DNA of 64,000 bases, from the NCBI RefSeq assembly GCF_002884495.1, contig NZ_KZ614145.1, positions 1,178,001-1,242,000 of the forward strand. The letters are read 5' to 3'. Positions 34,747 to 44,630 of this stretch are shown piece after piece (the first letter of the stretch is position 1; the number at the start of each line of letters is the position of its first letter). The position numbers and the translations under genes were made by a program. The notes beneath the pieces are model-generated. The model did not search any database, was not told the origin of the DNA, and saw only the letters and a program-made list of their open reading frames with translations. Source of the stretch: Rummeliibacillus pycnus. Lineage in GTDB: Bacteria; Bacillota; Bacilli; Bacillales_A; Planococcaceae.

Positions 34747-35411
34747 TGTTTCACCCTGTACCCAATTCCACGAATTGTTTCAATTATTGTTGGGTTGGAG
34801 GGGTTTTCTTCTATTTTTTCTCTCAAATAACGAATATGTACCATTAATGTTTTATCACCTTCTATATAAGGTTCTCCCCAGACTCCTTCAAATAGTTGTT
34901 CTTTCGTTAAAATCTGATTTAAATGCCGGATAAAATACTGAAATAAAAAATATTGCTTGCCTGTTAATTGAATTTCTTCATTATCTTTTTGATTAATAAT
35001 ACGTAAATCTTTTGTGTGAATTTTAAGATGACCAATTTCTAAAATATCAGCACCTTTTTGGAACCTTCTTAATAAGACCTCAAGTCTCGCTGAAAGTTCA
35101 TCTGGATGAAACGGCTTTGTTAAATAATCGTCTGCAAAACTGAGACCTTCTATTTTGTCCTCTAGAGCCGTACGTGCAGATAGCATTAATATTGGTAAAT
35201 GATCATATTCCTTTTTAATGCGTTTACCAATAGAGAAACCATCTAATCCTGGTAACATGACATCTAAAATGACAATATCAACTGTCGAAACATATTCTTC
35301 TACTTTTTCTCCAGATTTCAGCCATGTCACTTCAAAACCTCTATCTTTTAAATCTTTAGTGACCCAACTTCCAATTTCATCTTCATCTTCTATGTATAAT
35401 ATATGAACCAT
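34743..35411 (-). CDS. OmpR-family response regulator
   Basis: A 222-residue two-domain regulator. The receiver domain has acidic pocket EDEDE (8-12), phosphoacceptor Asp50 in VILDVMLPG and the Lys of YLTKPF near residue 100. The C-terminal winged helix ends in TIRGIGYRVKQ, with VWGEPYIEGDKTLMVHIR as recognition region. First gene of the operon with the histidine kinase. Its likely target is the three 11-bp repeats before the ABC operon. Confidence 0.94.
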   Translation of the reverse strand: MVHILYIEDEDEIGSWVTKDLKDRGFEVTWLKSGEKVEEYVSTVDIVILDVMLPGLDGFSIGKRIKKEYDHLPILMLSARTALEDKIEGLSFADDYLTKPFHPDELSARLEVLLRRFQKGADILEIGHLKIHTKDLRIINQKDNEEIQLTGKQYFLFQYFIRHLNQILTKEQLFEGVWGEPYIEGDKTLMVHIRYLREKIEENPSNPTIIETIRGIGYRVKQ

Positions 35412-35520
35412 TTAGGCTCACCTCATTTTCCATATGTATTTATGATAGTACTATATCATAGTAACAGATTTTATTGACTTTAATATTCCATCTAACATAG
35501 ATTAAATTCTCGATCAATCA

Positions 35521-35574
35521 TAAAAGGACATTCTTGAAAAAAGCCCCAATACTTTTTCCAAGAATGTCCTTTTA
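35521..35574 (-). terminator. Terminator after pgcA
   Basis: TAAAAGGACATTCTTG (35521-35536) pairs with 35559-35574; a T tract follows on the minus strand. Confidence 0.85.
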
Positions 35575-35594
35575 GAATATTACTGTCTACAAAT

Positions 35595-37325
35595 CTATTT
35601 TAAATTTCCATCCATTACTTTTATAAAAGCTTTTTTTATTTTGTTTAGCTGCTCTGTTGCTGCTTCTTCTGTTTTATTTTTTACACCTATATAATATTTA
35701 ATCTTCGGTTCTGTTCCACTTGGACGTACACAAACCCAAGAATCATATTCTAATATATATTTTAGAACATTGGATTTTGGTAATGCGATTTTTTCGCTTG
35801 AAGCTCCATTTGTATAAGTGATTGTTTGTGTTGAATAGTCTTCAATACTTGTTACATGTAAATCACCGATTTTTTCTAAAGGTACTTCACGAAGTTTTGT
35901 TAGTGCATTTTTGATTTGTTTTGCACCCTCAATTCCTTTTTTCGTTATAGATACGAGTGTTTCTTTATAGTAACCGTGTTCTTTATATAGGGTTTTTAAG
36001 ACATCTAAAAGTGATTTGCCTTGTTTTTTAAAGTAAGCGGCTGCCTCTGTTACTAATAGAATTGCTTGATTTGCATCTTTGTCTCGAGCAAAGTCTTTAA
36101 CTAAATACCCGTAACTTTCTTCATATCCAAATAAGATTTTGTAGTCACCTGATTGATGGTATTGTTCGATTTTTTCACCGATGAATTTAAATCCTGTAAG
36201 AACATTTTCTGTACTAATACCGAAATGATTGGCGATGGATTTTCCAAATTCGGAGGTAACAATCGTTTTAATGATGCGCCCATTTTGGGGTAATTCATCA
36301 AATTCCTCCATGCGTGATAGTAAATAATAGAGCATAATTGCGCCTGTTTGGTTCCCTGTTAATAATTGATAATCACCCCTTTGTCTTACAGCAACCCCCA
36401 ATCGATCGCCATCTGGATCAATGGCAAGAAGTAAATCAGCTTGAACTTTGTATCCATCTCTTATTGCGTATTCGAATGCAGACTTTTCTTCAGGATTAGC
36501 AGATACAACCGTTGGAAAATCTCCATTTGGATTCAATTGTTCTTGAACAATAGCCATCCCTTTGAATTGTAATCGCTTGAAAATTTGTTGAACTGTGTAA
36601 CCTGAAATACCATGCAGCGGTGTAAATGTTACTTGCAAATCAGTTGTTTTGAAAAGTGATGCTTCAAATGGAATTGTTAATAGCTGATTAAAATAGTCCT
36701 CATCTATTTCTGTTGTGATAATTTGAATGAGACCACTTTTTACATAATCATCAAAATCCCCCTCTGGTAATTGAAGCTCGTCCCCTACTTTTTCTACATA
36801 AGAGATTACTTCTTTAGCCTTTTCTAAATTCAATTGAGCTCCGTCTTCTCCATAAACTTTATAGCCATTATATTCTGGCGGATTGTGGCTAGCTGTAATC
36901 ATCACGCCCATAAAAGTATTCAGTTTTCTAACGGAGTAAGACAATTGAGGTGTTGTGCGGGAGTCTTTGTATAAAAAAGTTTTGATACCATTTTGTGCAA
37001 AAGTTGTAGCTGTTTCGATTGCGAATTCTTTAGACATATGTCGACTATCAAAGGATATTACTACTCCTTGATCAGCTTTCTGCTGACCACAATTTCGAAT
37101 ATAAACCGCAATCCCTTTTGTAGCTTTACGAATGGTAAAAAGGTTTAAGCGATTCGTTCCTGCTCCCATTTCACCACGGATTCCACCCGTTCCAAAAGAT
37201 AACGTTTTACCAAATGCATCTTCTTTCTTCGACTCGTCATGAGCCATTTTATGTAAATCTAATCGTAAATCTTCTGGAAGTACTGTTTTTGTTTGCCATT
37301 TTTTAAAAGCCTCTTGATAATTCAT
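35595..37325 (-). CDS. pgcA: Phospho-sugar mutase (alpha-phosphoglucomutase, PgcA)
   Basis: A 576-residue phosphohexomutase interconverting glucose 6-phosphate and glucose 1-phosphate, feeding UDP-glucose for glycolipid anchors and teichoic acid. Visible motifs: active-site TASHNPPEYNGYK with phospho-Ser146, metal-binding DPDGDR (303-308), sugar-specificity loop GYEESYGYL, and phosphate-binding RPSGTEPKIK near the C-terminus. GAGGGTG precedes the ATG. The length matches B. subtilis PgcA. It is monocistronic. Confidence 0.93.
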   Translation of the reverse strand: MNYQEAFKKWQTKTVLPEDLRLDLHKMAHDESKKEDAFGKTLSFGTGGIRGEMGAGTNRLNLFTIRKATKGIAVYIRNCGQQKADQGVVISFDSRHMSKEFAIETATTFAQNGIKTFLYKDSRTTPQLSYSVRKLNTFMGVMITASHNPPEYNGYKVYGEDGAQLNLEKAKEVISYVEKVGDELQLPEGDFDDYVKSGLIQIITTEIDEDYFNQLLTIPFEASLFKTTDLQVTFTPLHGISGYTVQQIFKRLQFKGMAIVQEQLNPNGDFPTVVSANPEEKSAFEYAIRDGYKVQADLLLAIDPDGDRLGVAVRQRGDYQLLTGNQTGAIMLYYLLSRMEEFDELPQNGRIIKTIVTSEFGKSIANHFGISTENVLTGFKFIGEKIEQYHQSGDYKILFGYEESYGYLVKDFARDKDANQAILLVTEAAAYFKKQGKSLLDVLKTLYKEHGYYKETLVSITKKGIEGAKQIKNALTKLREVPLEKIGDLHVTSIEDYSTQTITYTNGASSEKIALPKSNVLKYILEYDSWVCVRPSGTEPKIKYYIGVKNKTEEAATEQLNKIKKAFIKVMDGNLK

Positions 37326-37527
37326 GTAAACACCCTCTTCGGTTTATGCAAATCTATTACTTCATTGCTTGAATACTTGCAAATGATTATTCTTTGTATA
37401 TAATTTATACTCTAAAAGTACCCCTAGTAATTACTTTATATTCGATATTTTTGAGGAAAATGAATCCTCCTTGTATCAAATATATTGATATAATAAATGA
37501 TACTATAGCTTTTCAGGAGGAAGACCT

Positions 37528-38346
37528 TTGGATTTTATTGCACTAGAAATAGAAACTGCCAATCAGTGGAGAGATAGTATTTGTTCAATTGGATTAGTAA
37601 AAGTCAAAAATGATAAAATTATCGATTCACTCTTCACATTTATTAACCCTAACCAGCCATTTGATGAATATTATATAGCCCAGCATGGAATTACAGAAGA
37701 AATGGTGAAATTTTCACCAACATTTGAAGAGTTTTATCCTCTATTAAATAAATGGCTAACTAATCAAACCGTCGTTGGCTATTATAGAAATTATGATCAA
37801 TCGGTTTTAGAAGAATCTTGCCTATCTATCAATCAACTTGTTCCCTTTTGCAAATTTGGATGTATTCTTCAATTCGCAAGAAATAAGTTGAACAATGAAA
37901 GACATTTTTCTCTCCTAACTCTTGCACATCTATTTGGGATTCCACTTCATTTGGAACGCGCTGAAATAATTGCTAACCTTGTACTAAGCTTCGAAGAAAA
38001 ATTTAAAGAATTTACATTACATGATCTAACCAACTCCTCAAAAAAGATCGCTTCGCATAATCCAATATTCACCGATTCTTACTTTCAAGGTAAAAATATC
38101 GTTTTCACAGGTGCACTTGAAGGGGTAACAAGATCGATGGCTGCAAAGAAAATCCGTTCAATTGGCGGGATATTTAGCAATACTGTAACAAAACAAACTA
38201 ATATTCTTATTGTTAGTAATAGTAGTTGGGCTAAAGCTGAGAGTGGTCATAAAAGTTCGAAATTCCATAAAGCTGAACAATTTCAATCAATGGGCTACCC
38301 AATTGAAATTATTCAAGAAGAAAAAATTCGACCATACTTAAAATAA
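37528..38346 (+). CDS. DnaQ-like exonuclease domain with eroded active site, fused to BRCT
   Basis: A 272-residue protein. Residues 1-165 follow the DEDD exonuclease family (epsilon-like) in order and spacing, but the first acidic motif reads ALEIETA where family members have DxE; Glu7 replaces Asp. The third motif lacks the usual His and Asp (HLERAEIIAN). The second keeps an Asp (NYDQSVLEE). Residues 185-270 are a BRCT domain (GKNIVFTGALEG, IRSIGGIF). It may be a DNA-binding or adaptor protein rather than a nuclease. The start is TTG after CAGGAGGAAG. Confidence 0.75.
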   Translation: MDFIALEIETANQWRDSICSIGLVKVKNDKIIDSLFTFINPNQPFDEYYIAQHGITEEMVKFSPTFEEFYPLLNKWLTNQTVVGYYRNYDQSVLEESCLSINQLVPFCKFGCILQFARNKLNNERHFSLLTLAHLFGIPLHLERAEIIANLVLSFEEKFKEFTLHDLTNSSKKIASHNPIFTDSYFQGKNIVFTGALEGVTRSMAAKKIRSIGGIFSNTVTKQTNILIVSNSSWAKAESGHKSSKFHKAEQFQSMGYPIEIIQEEKIRPYLK

Positions 38347-38515
38347 GAAATAAAACCATATGTATATATTAACTTTTTTGGAAATTTGATAATAAGACTT
38401 GCGATTAATATGTAATCAATGCAATAATTACCTTCAATACAAACTCTTACCTTTCATTAAGACTTACAATCTAACTTTCTAAACAATGAAATATTTTATT
38501 TCCTGGGAGGTTATT

Positions 38516-40243
38516 ATGCATCAAATTGATAATGGATTATTGAAACAATGGCAAGCTTTTATCGATATCACAAAAAACATAAAAAAAATGGATAACAATA
38601 AGAGTGTACAGGAAATTATAGAAGTAGTCATTAATACAATTGAAAAAGTCGATGGCGGTTTTCTTCTTTTATGGAATACAAAACAAAATGCTTTATCGAT
38701 TGAAGCCGCTGTAAATTTTAAAGAGGAATATTATATTCATAATAAGCTAGCACCTGGTGAGGGAATCTCAGGTACAGTATTTAAAACAGGAAAGACAATA
38801 GTAATCTATGGTGAGGAAGAAATAAAAAAAGCCATGCAGTCCATGAAAGAACCAAACTATCAATACTTTTTAAAATCCTCTGTTCAAGATGATCCTCCCA
38901 AAAGTTGTTTATCTGTTCCAATTACATATAAAAATGAGAAAATCGGCGTTTTAACATTAGATAACTTCTTTTCCGAAGAACGTTTCACAGACGAAGAAAT
39001 CGGATTTGTGGAGGCAATTGCAACTCAAATTGCAATGGTTATAACCCTTAGTCAAGAACTTAACGAAAGAGAACAAAGTGCACAAACACTTAAATTAACA
39101 TTATCTTCTCATCATCTTTTAAACGATCTTATGTTAAATGATCGAGGTTCAAAGCAAATAATAGAAACCTTAGCTAAGCTTATTGATAACCCAATAATAT
39201 ACCTCGATCCAAAAGGAGAATTTCTTTTTACAAGTAATCCTAATGATCCATTTGAATTAACCTTGAAAGACTGGATAAAAAAATGCATTCATCAGTTTCC
39301 AACTGAACAACAGGACTTTGAATTCTTACTACCCAATCAATTATTAGGTCATATTTTCAAAATCGCTTCTTCATATGGCGTGATTGGATATTTACTTGTA
39401 ATTTGCAATTCAAAATCTCTTGATGTTTATACAAAATTAACATTATCACATAGTACTGCTATTATGGCTATTGAACAAATGAAAGAGCAAAAGAAACTCG
39501 AATCAAGAATTCAAAAAAGACAATTACTTTTAAAACAATTTCACGAAGAAAATAGTTTTACTAGCTTACACAATCTACTTGAAATCAAATATTATAATGC
39601 TTTCTTATTTCTACTTTATAAAAGAGAAAATTACTTAGAAAATAATTATTCTGAAATGTTCCATTATGAGAGAGATTATAAATTGAAACTACAATCCATT
39701 GGAAATTGTCTATTATTTCCGAATCGCGATTCATTAATCGTTCTAATTGCATTACGTGACACTCAAAGTGAAGTTGAAAAGAAATTAGAGGAAATCTTTT
39801 TATTCAATCAGGATGAGCGAATCTTAATTGGTCGTAAAGTTGATCGTATTGATCAATTGCATTTATCGTTTCAAGATATTGAACGATTAAAACATTGTAT
39901 AAAAAATCTCGATGGACAAATTATATCTTACGAAAAACTTGGACTATATAGATATTTACTCTCTATGACAGATTCTGAGCAAAAGCATTTTGTGGAAGAA
40001 ATACTAGGTCCCATCCTTCCTTCATCTATAAAACAATCGTCTAATAATGAATTAATCCATACATTAATGGAATATTTTAAATATAATAAAAACGTTATAA
40101 AAACAGCTGAAGCAATGCATGTCCACCAAAATACCATTTACTATCGAATTGTACAAATTGAAGAAAAGTTAAACGTGGATTTAAATGATTTTAATTATGC
40201 AATGAATATTCATGCAGCTATATTTTTATATAATCTCCGTTAA
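38516..40243 (+). CDS. GAF-domain PucR/CdaR-type transcriptional regulator
   Basis: A 575-residue regulator. Residues 10-190 form a GAF sensor domain (LAPGEGISGTVFKTGKTIV, then SVPITYKNEKIGVLTLDNFF). The last 60 residues are the PucR/CdaR helix-turn-helix (TAEAMHVHQNTIYYRIVQIE). The ATG at 38516 follows GGGAGG; an extra ten residues upstream have no ribosome site. It converges on the amidohydrolase/AbgT operon and is probably its activator; an inverted repeat upstream of that operon is a possible target. Confidence 0.85.
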   Translation: MHQIDNGLLKQWQAFIDITKNIKKMDNNKSVQEIIEVVINTIEKVDGGFLLLWNTKQNALSIEAAVNFKEEYYIHNKLAPGEGISGTVFKTGKTIVIYGEEEIKKAMQSMKEPNYQYFLKSSVQDDPPKSCLSVPITYKNEKIGVLTLDNFFSEERFTDEEIGFVEAIATQIAMVITLSQELNEREQSAQTLKLTLSSHHLLNDLMLNDRGSKQIIETLAKLIDNPIIYLDPKGEFLFTSNPNDPFELTLKDWIKKCIHQFPTEQQDFEFLLPNQLLGHIFKIASSYGVIGYLLVICNSKSLDVYTKLTLSHSTAIMAIEQMKEQKKLESRIQKRQLLLKQFHEENSFTSLHNLLEIKYYNAFLFLLYKRENYLENNYSEMFHYERDYKLKLQSIGNCLLFPNRDSLIVLIALRDTQSEVEKKLEEIFLFNQDERILIGRKVDRIDQLHLSFQDIERLKHCIKNLDGQIISYEKLGLYRYLLSMTDSEQKHFVEEILGPILPSSIKQSSNNELIHTLMEYFKYNKNVIKTAEAMHVHQNTIYYRIVQIEEKLNVDLNDFNYAMNIHAAIFLYNLR

Positions 40244-40260
40244 ACAATTTAAAATATAAA

Positions 40261-40297
40261 AAATGCCACTAGGAAACTTCGAACCTTGTGGCATTTC
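40261..40297. terminator. Terminator between convergent genes
   Basis: AAATGCCAC near 40261 pairs with GTGGCATTT near 40288 with one internal mismatch, flanked by A/T tracts. Confidence 0.8.
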
Positions 40298-40307
40298 ATT
40301 TATTTAA

Positions 40308-41483
40308 TTAGTGCTCTTTTAAAAATTGTAAGGCTGCTGTACCTAAAGTATTTCCTGCGATTAACAACGCCCTTTCATCAAAGTTAAACTTTGGATGATG
40401 GTGAGGATAAGTTTCTTCCACATCCGGATTTTGTGCACCAGTAAAGAAAAATGCTCCAGGAACATGTTGTAAATAATAGGCAAAATCCTCGCCCCCCATT
40501 AAAGGAGCACAAATATGAACGTTTTCCACACCCGAAACTTGTGGAGCCAAGTCAACTAAGAATGCTGTTTCCTCTTTATGATTGATCACTGCTGGATAAC
40601 CACGTACATAATCATATTCATAATCTGCTTTTGTGAGATAACATGATGCTTTTAACATCTCTTCTATTTCCTTTTCAAGTAGATTCCTGGTTTCGTCGTC
40701 AAATGTACGTACAGTGCCTTTCATTTTAACTGAGTCTGCAATTACATTAAAGGGATTCAAAGCCTCTATATGTCCAATTGAAACTACTGCTGATTCAGTT
40801 GGATTGACACGTCTAGATACTAACTGTTGAAGATTAGTGATAAATTGTGCGGCAATTAAAATAGAATCTTTGGTATTACTTGGGTCTGAGCCATGCCCTC
40901 CCTTCCCTTTGACATTAATATATATACCGTCTGCTGCAGCCATTAAAGGTCCTTCTTTTAGCATAATATTCCCGAGAGGTTCTGTAGACCATAAATGAGT
41001 CCCAAAGATGACATCAACACCTTCTAAACAACCGTCTTTAATCATGGAAATCGCACCTCCTGGAGCAATTTCTTCTGCATGTTGGTGGATGAAAACAATT
41101 GTTCCTTCAATTTCATCTCTCAGTTTGTTAAGTACTTTTGCTAATACCAAAAGTGTTGCAGTATGCCCATCATGACCACAAGCATGCATAACACCATCCA
41201 CTTTTGATTTATAAGGAAGTTCGTTTTGTTCTTGAATTGCTAAAGCATCAAAATCAGCTCTTAGTGCAACTGTTTTGCCAGTTTTTGCACCGTGCAATTT
41301 TGCTACTACACCACGACCACCCACACCTTCTTTAACTTCATGTCCAAGAGCTCGGTGATATGCGGCAATATATTTTGGTGTATTAACTTCCTGAAATGAT
41401 AGTTCTGGATTCTCATGCAAATAGCGTCGAATTTCAACCATCTCATCATAGTGTTCTTCTAACAAATTATATAATTTTTCCAT
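40308..41483 (-). CDS. M20 amidohydrolase (aminoacylase/AbgB-like)
   Basis: A 391-residue metal-dependent amidohydrolase of the M20D group. Ligand motifs: MHACGHDGHTA (99-109) with Cys102 and His104, HQHAEE (133-138), the lid-domain GKGGHGSDP, and GGEDFAYY near the end. Such enzymes cut N-acyl amino acids, hippurate or p-aminobenzoyl-glutamate. It starts nine bases after the AbgT transporter stop, which points to p-aminobenzoyl-glutamate or another small amide taken up by that transporter. GAGGG precedes the ATG. Confidence 0.88.
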   Translation of the reverse strand: MEKLYNLLEEHYDEMVEIRRYLHENPELSFQEVNTPKYIAAYHRALGHEVKEGVGGRGVVAKLHGAKTGKTVALRADFDALAIQEQNELPYKSKVDGVMHACGHDGHTATLLVLAKVLNKLRDEIEGTIVFIHQHAEEIAPGGAISMIKDGCLEGVDVIFGTHLWSTEPLGNIMLKEGPLMAAADGIYINVKGKGGHGSDPSNTKDSILIAAQFITNLQQLVSRRVNPTESAVVSIGHIEALNPFNVIADSVKMKGTVRTFDDETRNLLEKEIEEMLKASCYLTKADYEYDYVRGYPAVINHKEETAFLVDLAPQVSGVENVHICAPLMGGEDFAYYLQHVPGAFFFTGAQNPDVEETYPHHHPKFNFDERALLIAGNTLGTAALQFLKEH

Positions 41484-41492
41484 TTATTTCCC

Positions 41493-43022
41493 TCACTTTA
41501 AATAGATTGAATCTCCAGGACCTAAAGGAAGTCCGAGTAAGAACCATATGCTAAACAATATGATCCAACCAATTGAAAATACAACAGAATAAGGAAGTAA
41601 TGATGAGATAAGTGTCCCAATTCCAATATTCTTATCATATCTTTTAGCAAAAGCGAGTAAAATCGCAAAATAAGCTAACATTGGTGTTATTGGATTTGTA
41701 ATAGAATCTCCTACACGATAGACTGCTTGAGTTAGCGCTGGGCTATAATTTAAATACATAAACATTGGAACAAATATAGGCGCTAATAATGCCCACTTTG
41801 CTGAAGCACTTGCAACCAATAAGTTAATACCAGCACAAATAATAATAAAACCGATAATCATTGGTAATCCTGTGAAATTCATTGCCTGTAATGCTTCTGC
41901 ACCTTTAATCGCCATAATTGGTCCGATATTACTCCAGCCAAAATAAGCAATCATCTGTGCAGCTACAAATGCCAACACAATAAACGAAGACATATCTGCG
42001 ATAGATTTGAACATTTTATCTGCAACATCTTTATCACTTTTTAGAACTTTTGTCACAATACCATATGCCAAGGCTGGTAATAAGAATAGGAATAACATAA
42101 TCGGTACGATACCTGTCATGAAAGGAGATGATAAAAAACCACCAGTCTTAGGATCACGTAAAATACCATTTGATGGAACAACTGCAATAAGAATAATGAT
42201 CACATAAATAGCTGTTACAATACCTGCCCATTTAAGTCCCTTTGCTTCTAATGGTGTAATTGGCTCAAGTTTCTCAGCTTCTCCTTGATATTCACCAAAT
42301 CTAGGAATTGTAAACTTATGTGCCACAAATGTACCTAATGCAACTAATACAAAAGTAGATGCGATTAAGAAATAATAGTTCATCGTTGCTCGACCTATGT
42401 AGCCAGGTTCAACTAAGTGTGCGGCAGATTCCGTAATGCCAAGAAGTAGAACATCAAGAGAACTGATCAACAAATTTGCACTAAATCCTCCTGCAATAGC
42501 TGCGTATGTTATGATTAAACCAACAATTGGGTTTCGCCCAATACTCATAAATATCAAAGCGGCAATTGGAGGTAAAACGATAAAAGCTGCATCTGCTGCT
42601 AAATTACCAACTAACCCTGTTAAGATTAAAAAAGGGATGATTAACTTTTGTGGAGCACTCATCACAGATTTCTTCATCAATGCTGCTATTAATCCTGTTT
42701 GTTCAGCGAGACCGATGCCAAGCATAGAGACAATCACCATTCCTAACGGAGGAAAAGAGGTGAAATTTGTTAACATCTCATTTAATATTTTGATGAGTCC
42801 TTGTTGATTCAGTAAATTAACAACCTCAATTCTCTCATTAGTGCCTGGTTTTACTGCAGAAACATGAAACTGTGCTAAAATCCAAGACAAACCCAAAATA
42901 ACGAACGCCATGATTACAAAAAGCGTTACTGGATCAGGTAATTTGTTTCCTGCCTTTTCTACTCCATCCAAGAATCGCTCGATCAAAGATTTTTTCTTTT
43001 GAACACTTACTACATTTTCCAT
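41493..43022 (-). CDS. AbgT family transporter
   Basis: A 509-residue integral membrane protein with about twelve helices, matching the AbgT family (p-aminobenzoyl-glutamate uptake; some members export sulfonamides). Recognisable stretches are DGVEKAGNKLPDPVTLFV at the N-terminus and NLLVASASAKWALLAPIFVPM in the second half. First gene of an operon with the amidohydrolase: import and then cleavage is the natural reading. GGGGG precedes the ATG. Confidence 0.9.
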   Translation of the reverse strand: MENVVSVQKKKSLIERFLDGVEKAGNKLPDPVTLFVIMAFVILGLSWILAQFHVSAVKPGTNERIEVVNLLNQQGLIKILNEMLTNFTSFPPLGMVIVSMLGIGLAEQTGLIAALMKKSVMSAPQKLIIPFLILTGLVGNLAADAAFIVLPPIAALIFMSIGRNPIVGLIITYAAIAGGFSANLLISSLDVLLLGITESAAHLVEPGYIGRATMNYYFLIASTFVLVALGTFVAHKFTIPRFGEYQGEAEKLEPITPLEAKGLKWAGIVTAIYVIIILIAVVPSNGILRDPKTGGFLSSPFMTGIVPIMLFLFLLPALAYGIVTKVLKSDKDVADKMFKSIADMSSFIVLAFVAAQMIAYFGWSNIGPIMAIKGAEALQAMNFTGLPMIIGFIIICAGINLLVASASAKWALLAPIFVPMFMYLNYSPALTQAVYRVGDSITNPITPMLAYFAILLAFAKRYDKNIGIGTLISSLLPYSVVFSIGWIILFSIWFLLGLPLGPGDSIYLK

Positions 43023-43112
43023 ATGGTTCCCCCTTTTTATTTTCTGAATATTTAGATTATATATAATATTAATTACTATTAATATAGTGAACTCTATAAA
43101 AATCCTTTCTGA

Positions 43113-43134
43113 TTTTTGTAGTTTTCTACAAAAA
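43113..43134. promoter_or_regulatory. Inverted repeat upstream of the AbgT operon
   Basis: TTTTTGTAG and CTACAAAAA flank a 4-base centre; perfect 9-bp arms about 90 bases before the ATG. It is a possible site for the PucR-type regulator. The rest of the 360-bp gap shows an AT-rich promoter region but no gene. Confidence 0.4.
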
Positions 43135-43323
43135 ACAATCTGATAATGGTGTTATTTTGTATATTATTCTCAAAAGTTAGTAGCCTGTATCTGACTCTCG
43201 CTTACCATACATATCAATCGAGAAAGTTTTCTAATGACTCGTTCCATATTTTAAAATCTCTTTACTTGGACAAATACTAAAATATTTTAACCAAAAAAAT
43301 TTTTTCTTTAATTGAACAAAAAA

Positions 43324-43362
43324 ATTGAACACAAACTCCTAATTTTAGAGTTTGTGTTCAAT
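43324..43362 (-). terminator. Terminator after the MFS gene
   Basis: A perfect 15-bp stem (43324-43338 with 43348-43362) is followed on the minus strand by seven T. Confidence 0.92.
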
Positions 43363-43382
43363 CTACATGATCATAATGAATA

Positions 43383-44561
43383 TTATCTTTCTGAAATACT
43401 TTTTACTCTTTTTCCATATACCAAATAATAAACGAATAAACAAACGAATATCCAAATCGCAACAATTCCATACACCATTTTAAGTGGTATAAATGTTACC
43501 ATAACACCTACTAAATAAGGCCCTATCCCATTTGATAAATCTAAAAACATAAAGAATGTTGAAGTAGCTAGTGATTTTCGATGTGACGGGGATTCTTGTA
43601 TTGCAATTGCTTGAAAATTGGAAATAAGTGTTCCATAACCAATTCCAATAAATACAGCAGATAGTAAAAACATAAAACTATTTTGCACCATACATAATAG
43701 AAAGAAACCTACTGCCACAACTAATAACAATGGATAGTTCAAGCGATTTGCGCCAAATAAATCAAACCATTTCCCCGTAAATGGTCTTGTAATAATGAGT
43801 GCCAATGCATAAACGATAAAGAAGAAACTAGAAGCTGAAACAAGATGGATGTCTCTTGCATATTGTGTCAAGAAAGATATCAAACTTGCATAAGCCAATG
43901 TAATGAGGAAGACTGAAGCAGAAATAGGAACAGCTTTTGGTTCTATGAAATCTTTTAAATAGAAACCTTTCTGATGTTCTTCTATCATTACTTTTTGAGG
44001 AGGTTTTAAAAAACATATAACGATTAGATCGAACAACGATACGACAATTCCTACCATGAAAATAACTGTGAAAGAAGTACGTTCATAAAGAAACATTCCT
44101 AAAAATGGCCCAAATGCCATTGCAATATTCATCGCGGTCGAATAGTAGCCTGTTCCTTCACCACGGCGATCATCAGGTATTAAATCTGCAGCAATTGCAC
44201 CTGCCGCGGTTGTAATGCATCCATGCATTGCACCGTGAATAAATCGAATGATCAATAAAAAATACAACTGATCTGCATATAAATGTAAAATCATTGCAAT
44301 GACAAAAACTATTAATGAATAGACTAACATTTTCTTTCGACCAAAGCGATCCAAGTATTTTCCTGTAAAGATTCGAGCAAGTAGTGATGCTAATACAAAA
44401 ATACCAGTTGCAAATCCTGCTACGCTTTGACTTACATTAAACTTTGTTGCAGTGAAAATTGCAATCATTACCATTAAGAGATAGAAAACTACATGTGTAA
44501 AAAAATTCGTTAAAAAGATAATGATAAAATCTTTTGTCCAAAGTTTGGATGACTGTGTCAA
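43383..44561 (-). CDS. Major facilitator superfamily transporter
   Basis: A 392-residue protein with twelve hydrophobic segments. The MFS loop 2-3 motif GKYLDRFGRKKML (around residue 70) and a related GKWFDLFGANRLN after helix 8 are clear. It probably exports a small toxic compound. The start is TTG with GAAGGAG ahead. The promoter just upstream has the 19-bp spacer and dyad of MerR-type promoters, and the merR gene adjoins it, so induction by a drug-like ligand is likely. Confidence 0.88.
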   Translation of the reverse strand: MTQSSKLWTKDFIIIFLTNFFTHVVFYLLMVMIAIFTATKFNVSQSVAGFATGIFVLASLLARIFTGKYLDRFGRKKMLVYSLIVFVIAMILHLYADQLYFLLIIRFIHGAMHGCITTAAGAIAADLIPDDRRGEGTGYYSTAMNIAMAFGPFLGMFLYERTSFTVIFMVGIVVSLFDLIVICFLKPPQKVMIEEHQKGFYLKDFIEPKAVPISASVFLITLAYASLISFLTQYARDIHLVSASSFFFIVYALALIITRPFTGKWFDLFGANRLNYPLLLVVAVGFFLLCMVQNSFMFLLSAVFIGIGYGTLISNFQAIAIQESPSHRKSLATSTFFMFLDLSNGIGPYLVGVMVTFIPLKMVYGIVAIWIFVCLFVYYLVYGKRVKSISER

Positions 44562-44599
44562 AAGCCAACTCCTTCTTTCAATTAATTTTTACATTATCT

Positions 44600-44630
44600 A
44601 TCGTAAACCCTCCCCTTAATGGAGAGTCAA
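44600..44630 (-). promoter_or_regulatory. MerR-type promoter and operator of the MFS gene
   Basis: TTGACT (44625-44630, minus strand) and TACGAT (44600-44605) are separated by 19 bases, the over-long spacing typical of MerR-family targets. The spacer carries the dyad CTCC/GGGGAG. The -35 overlaps the last codons of the merR gene. Confidence 0.8.
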
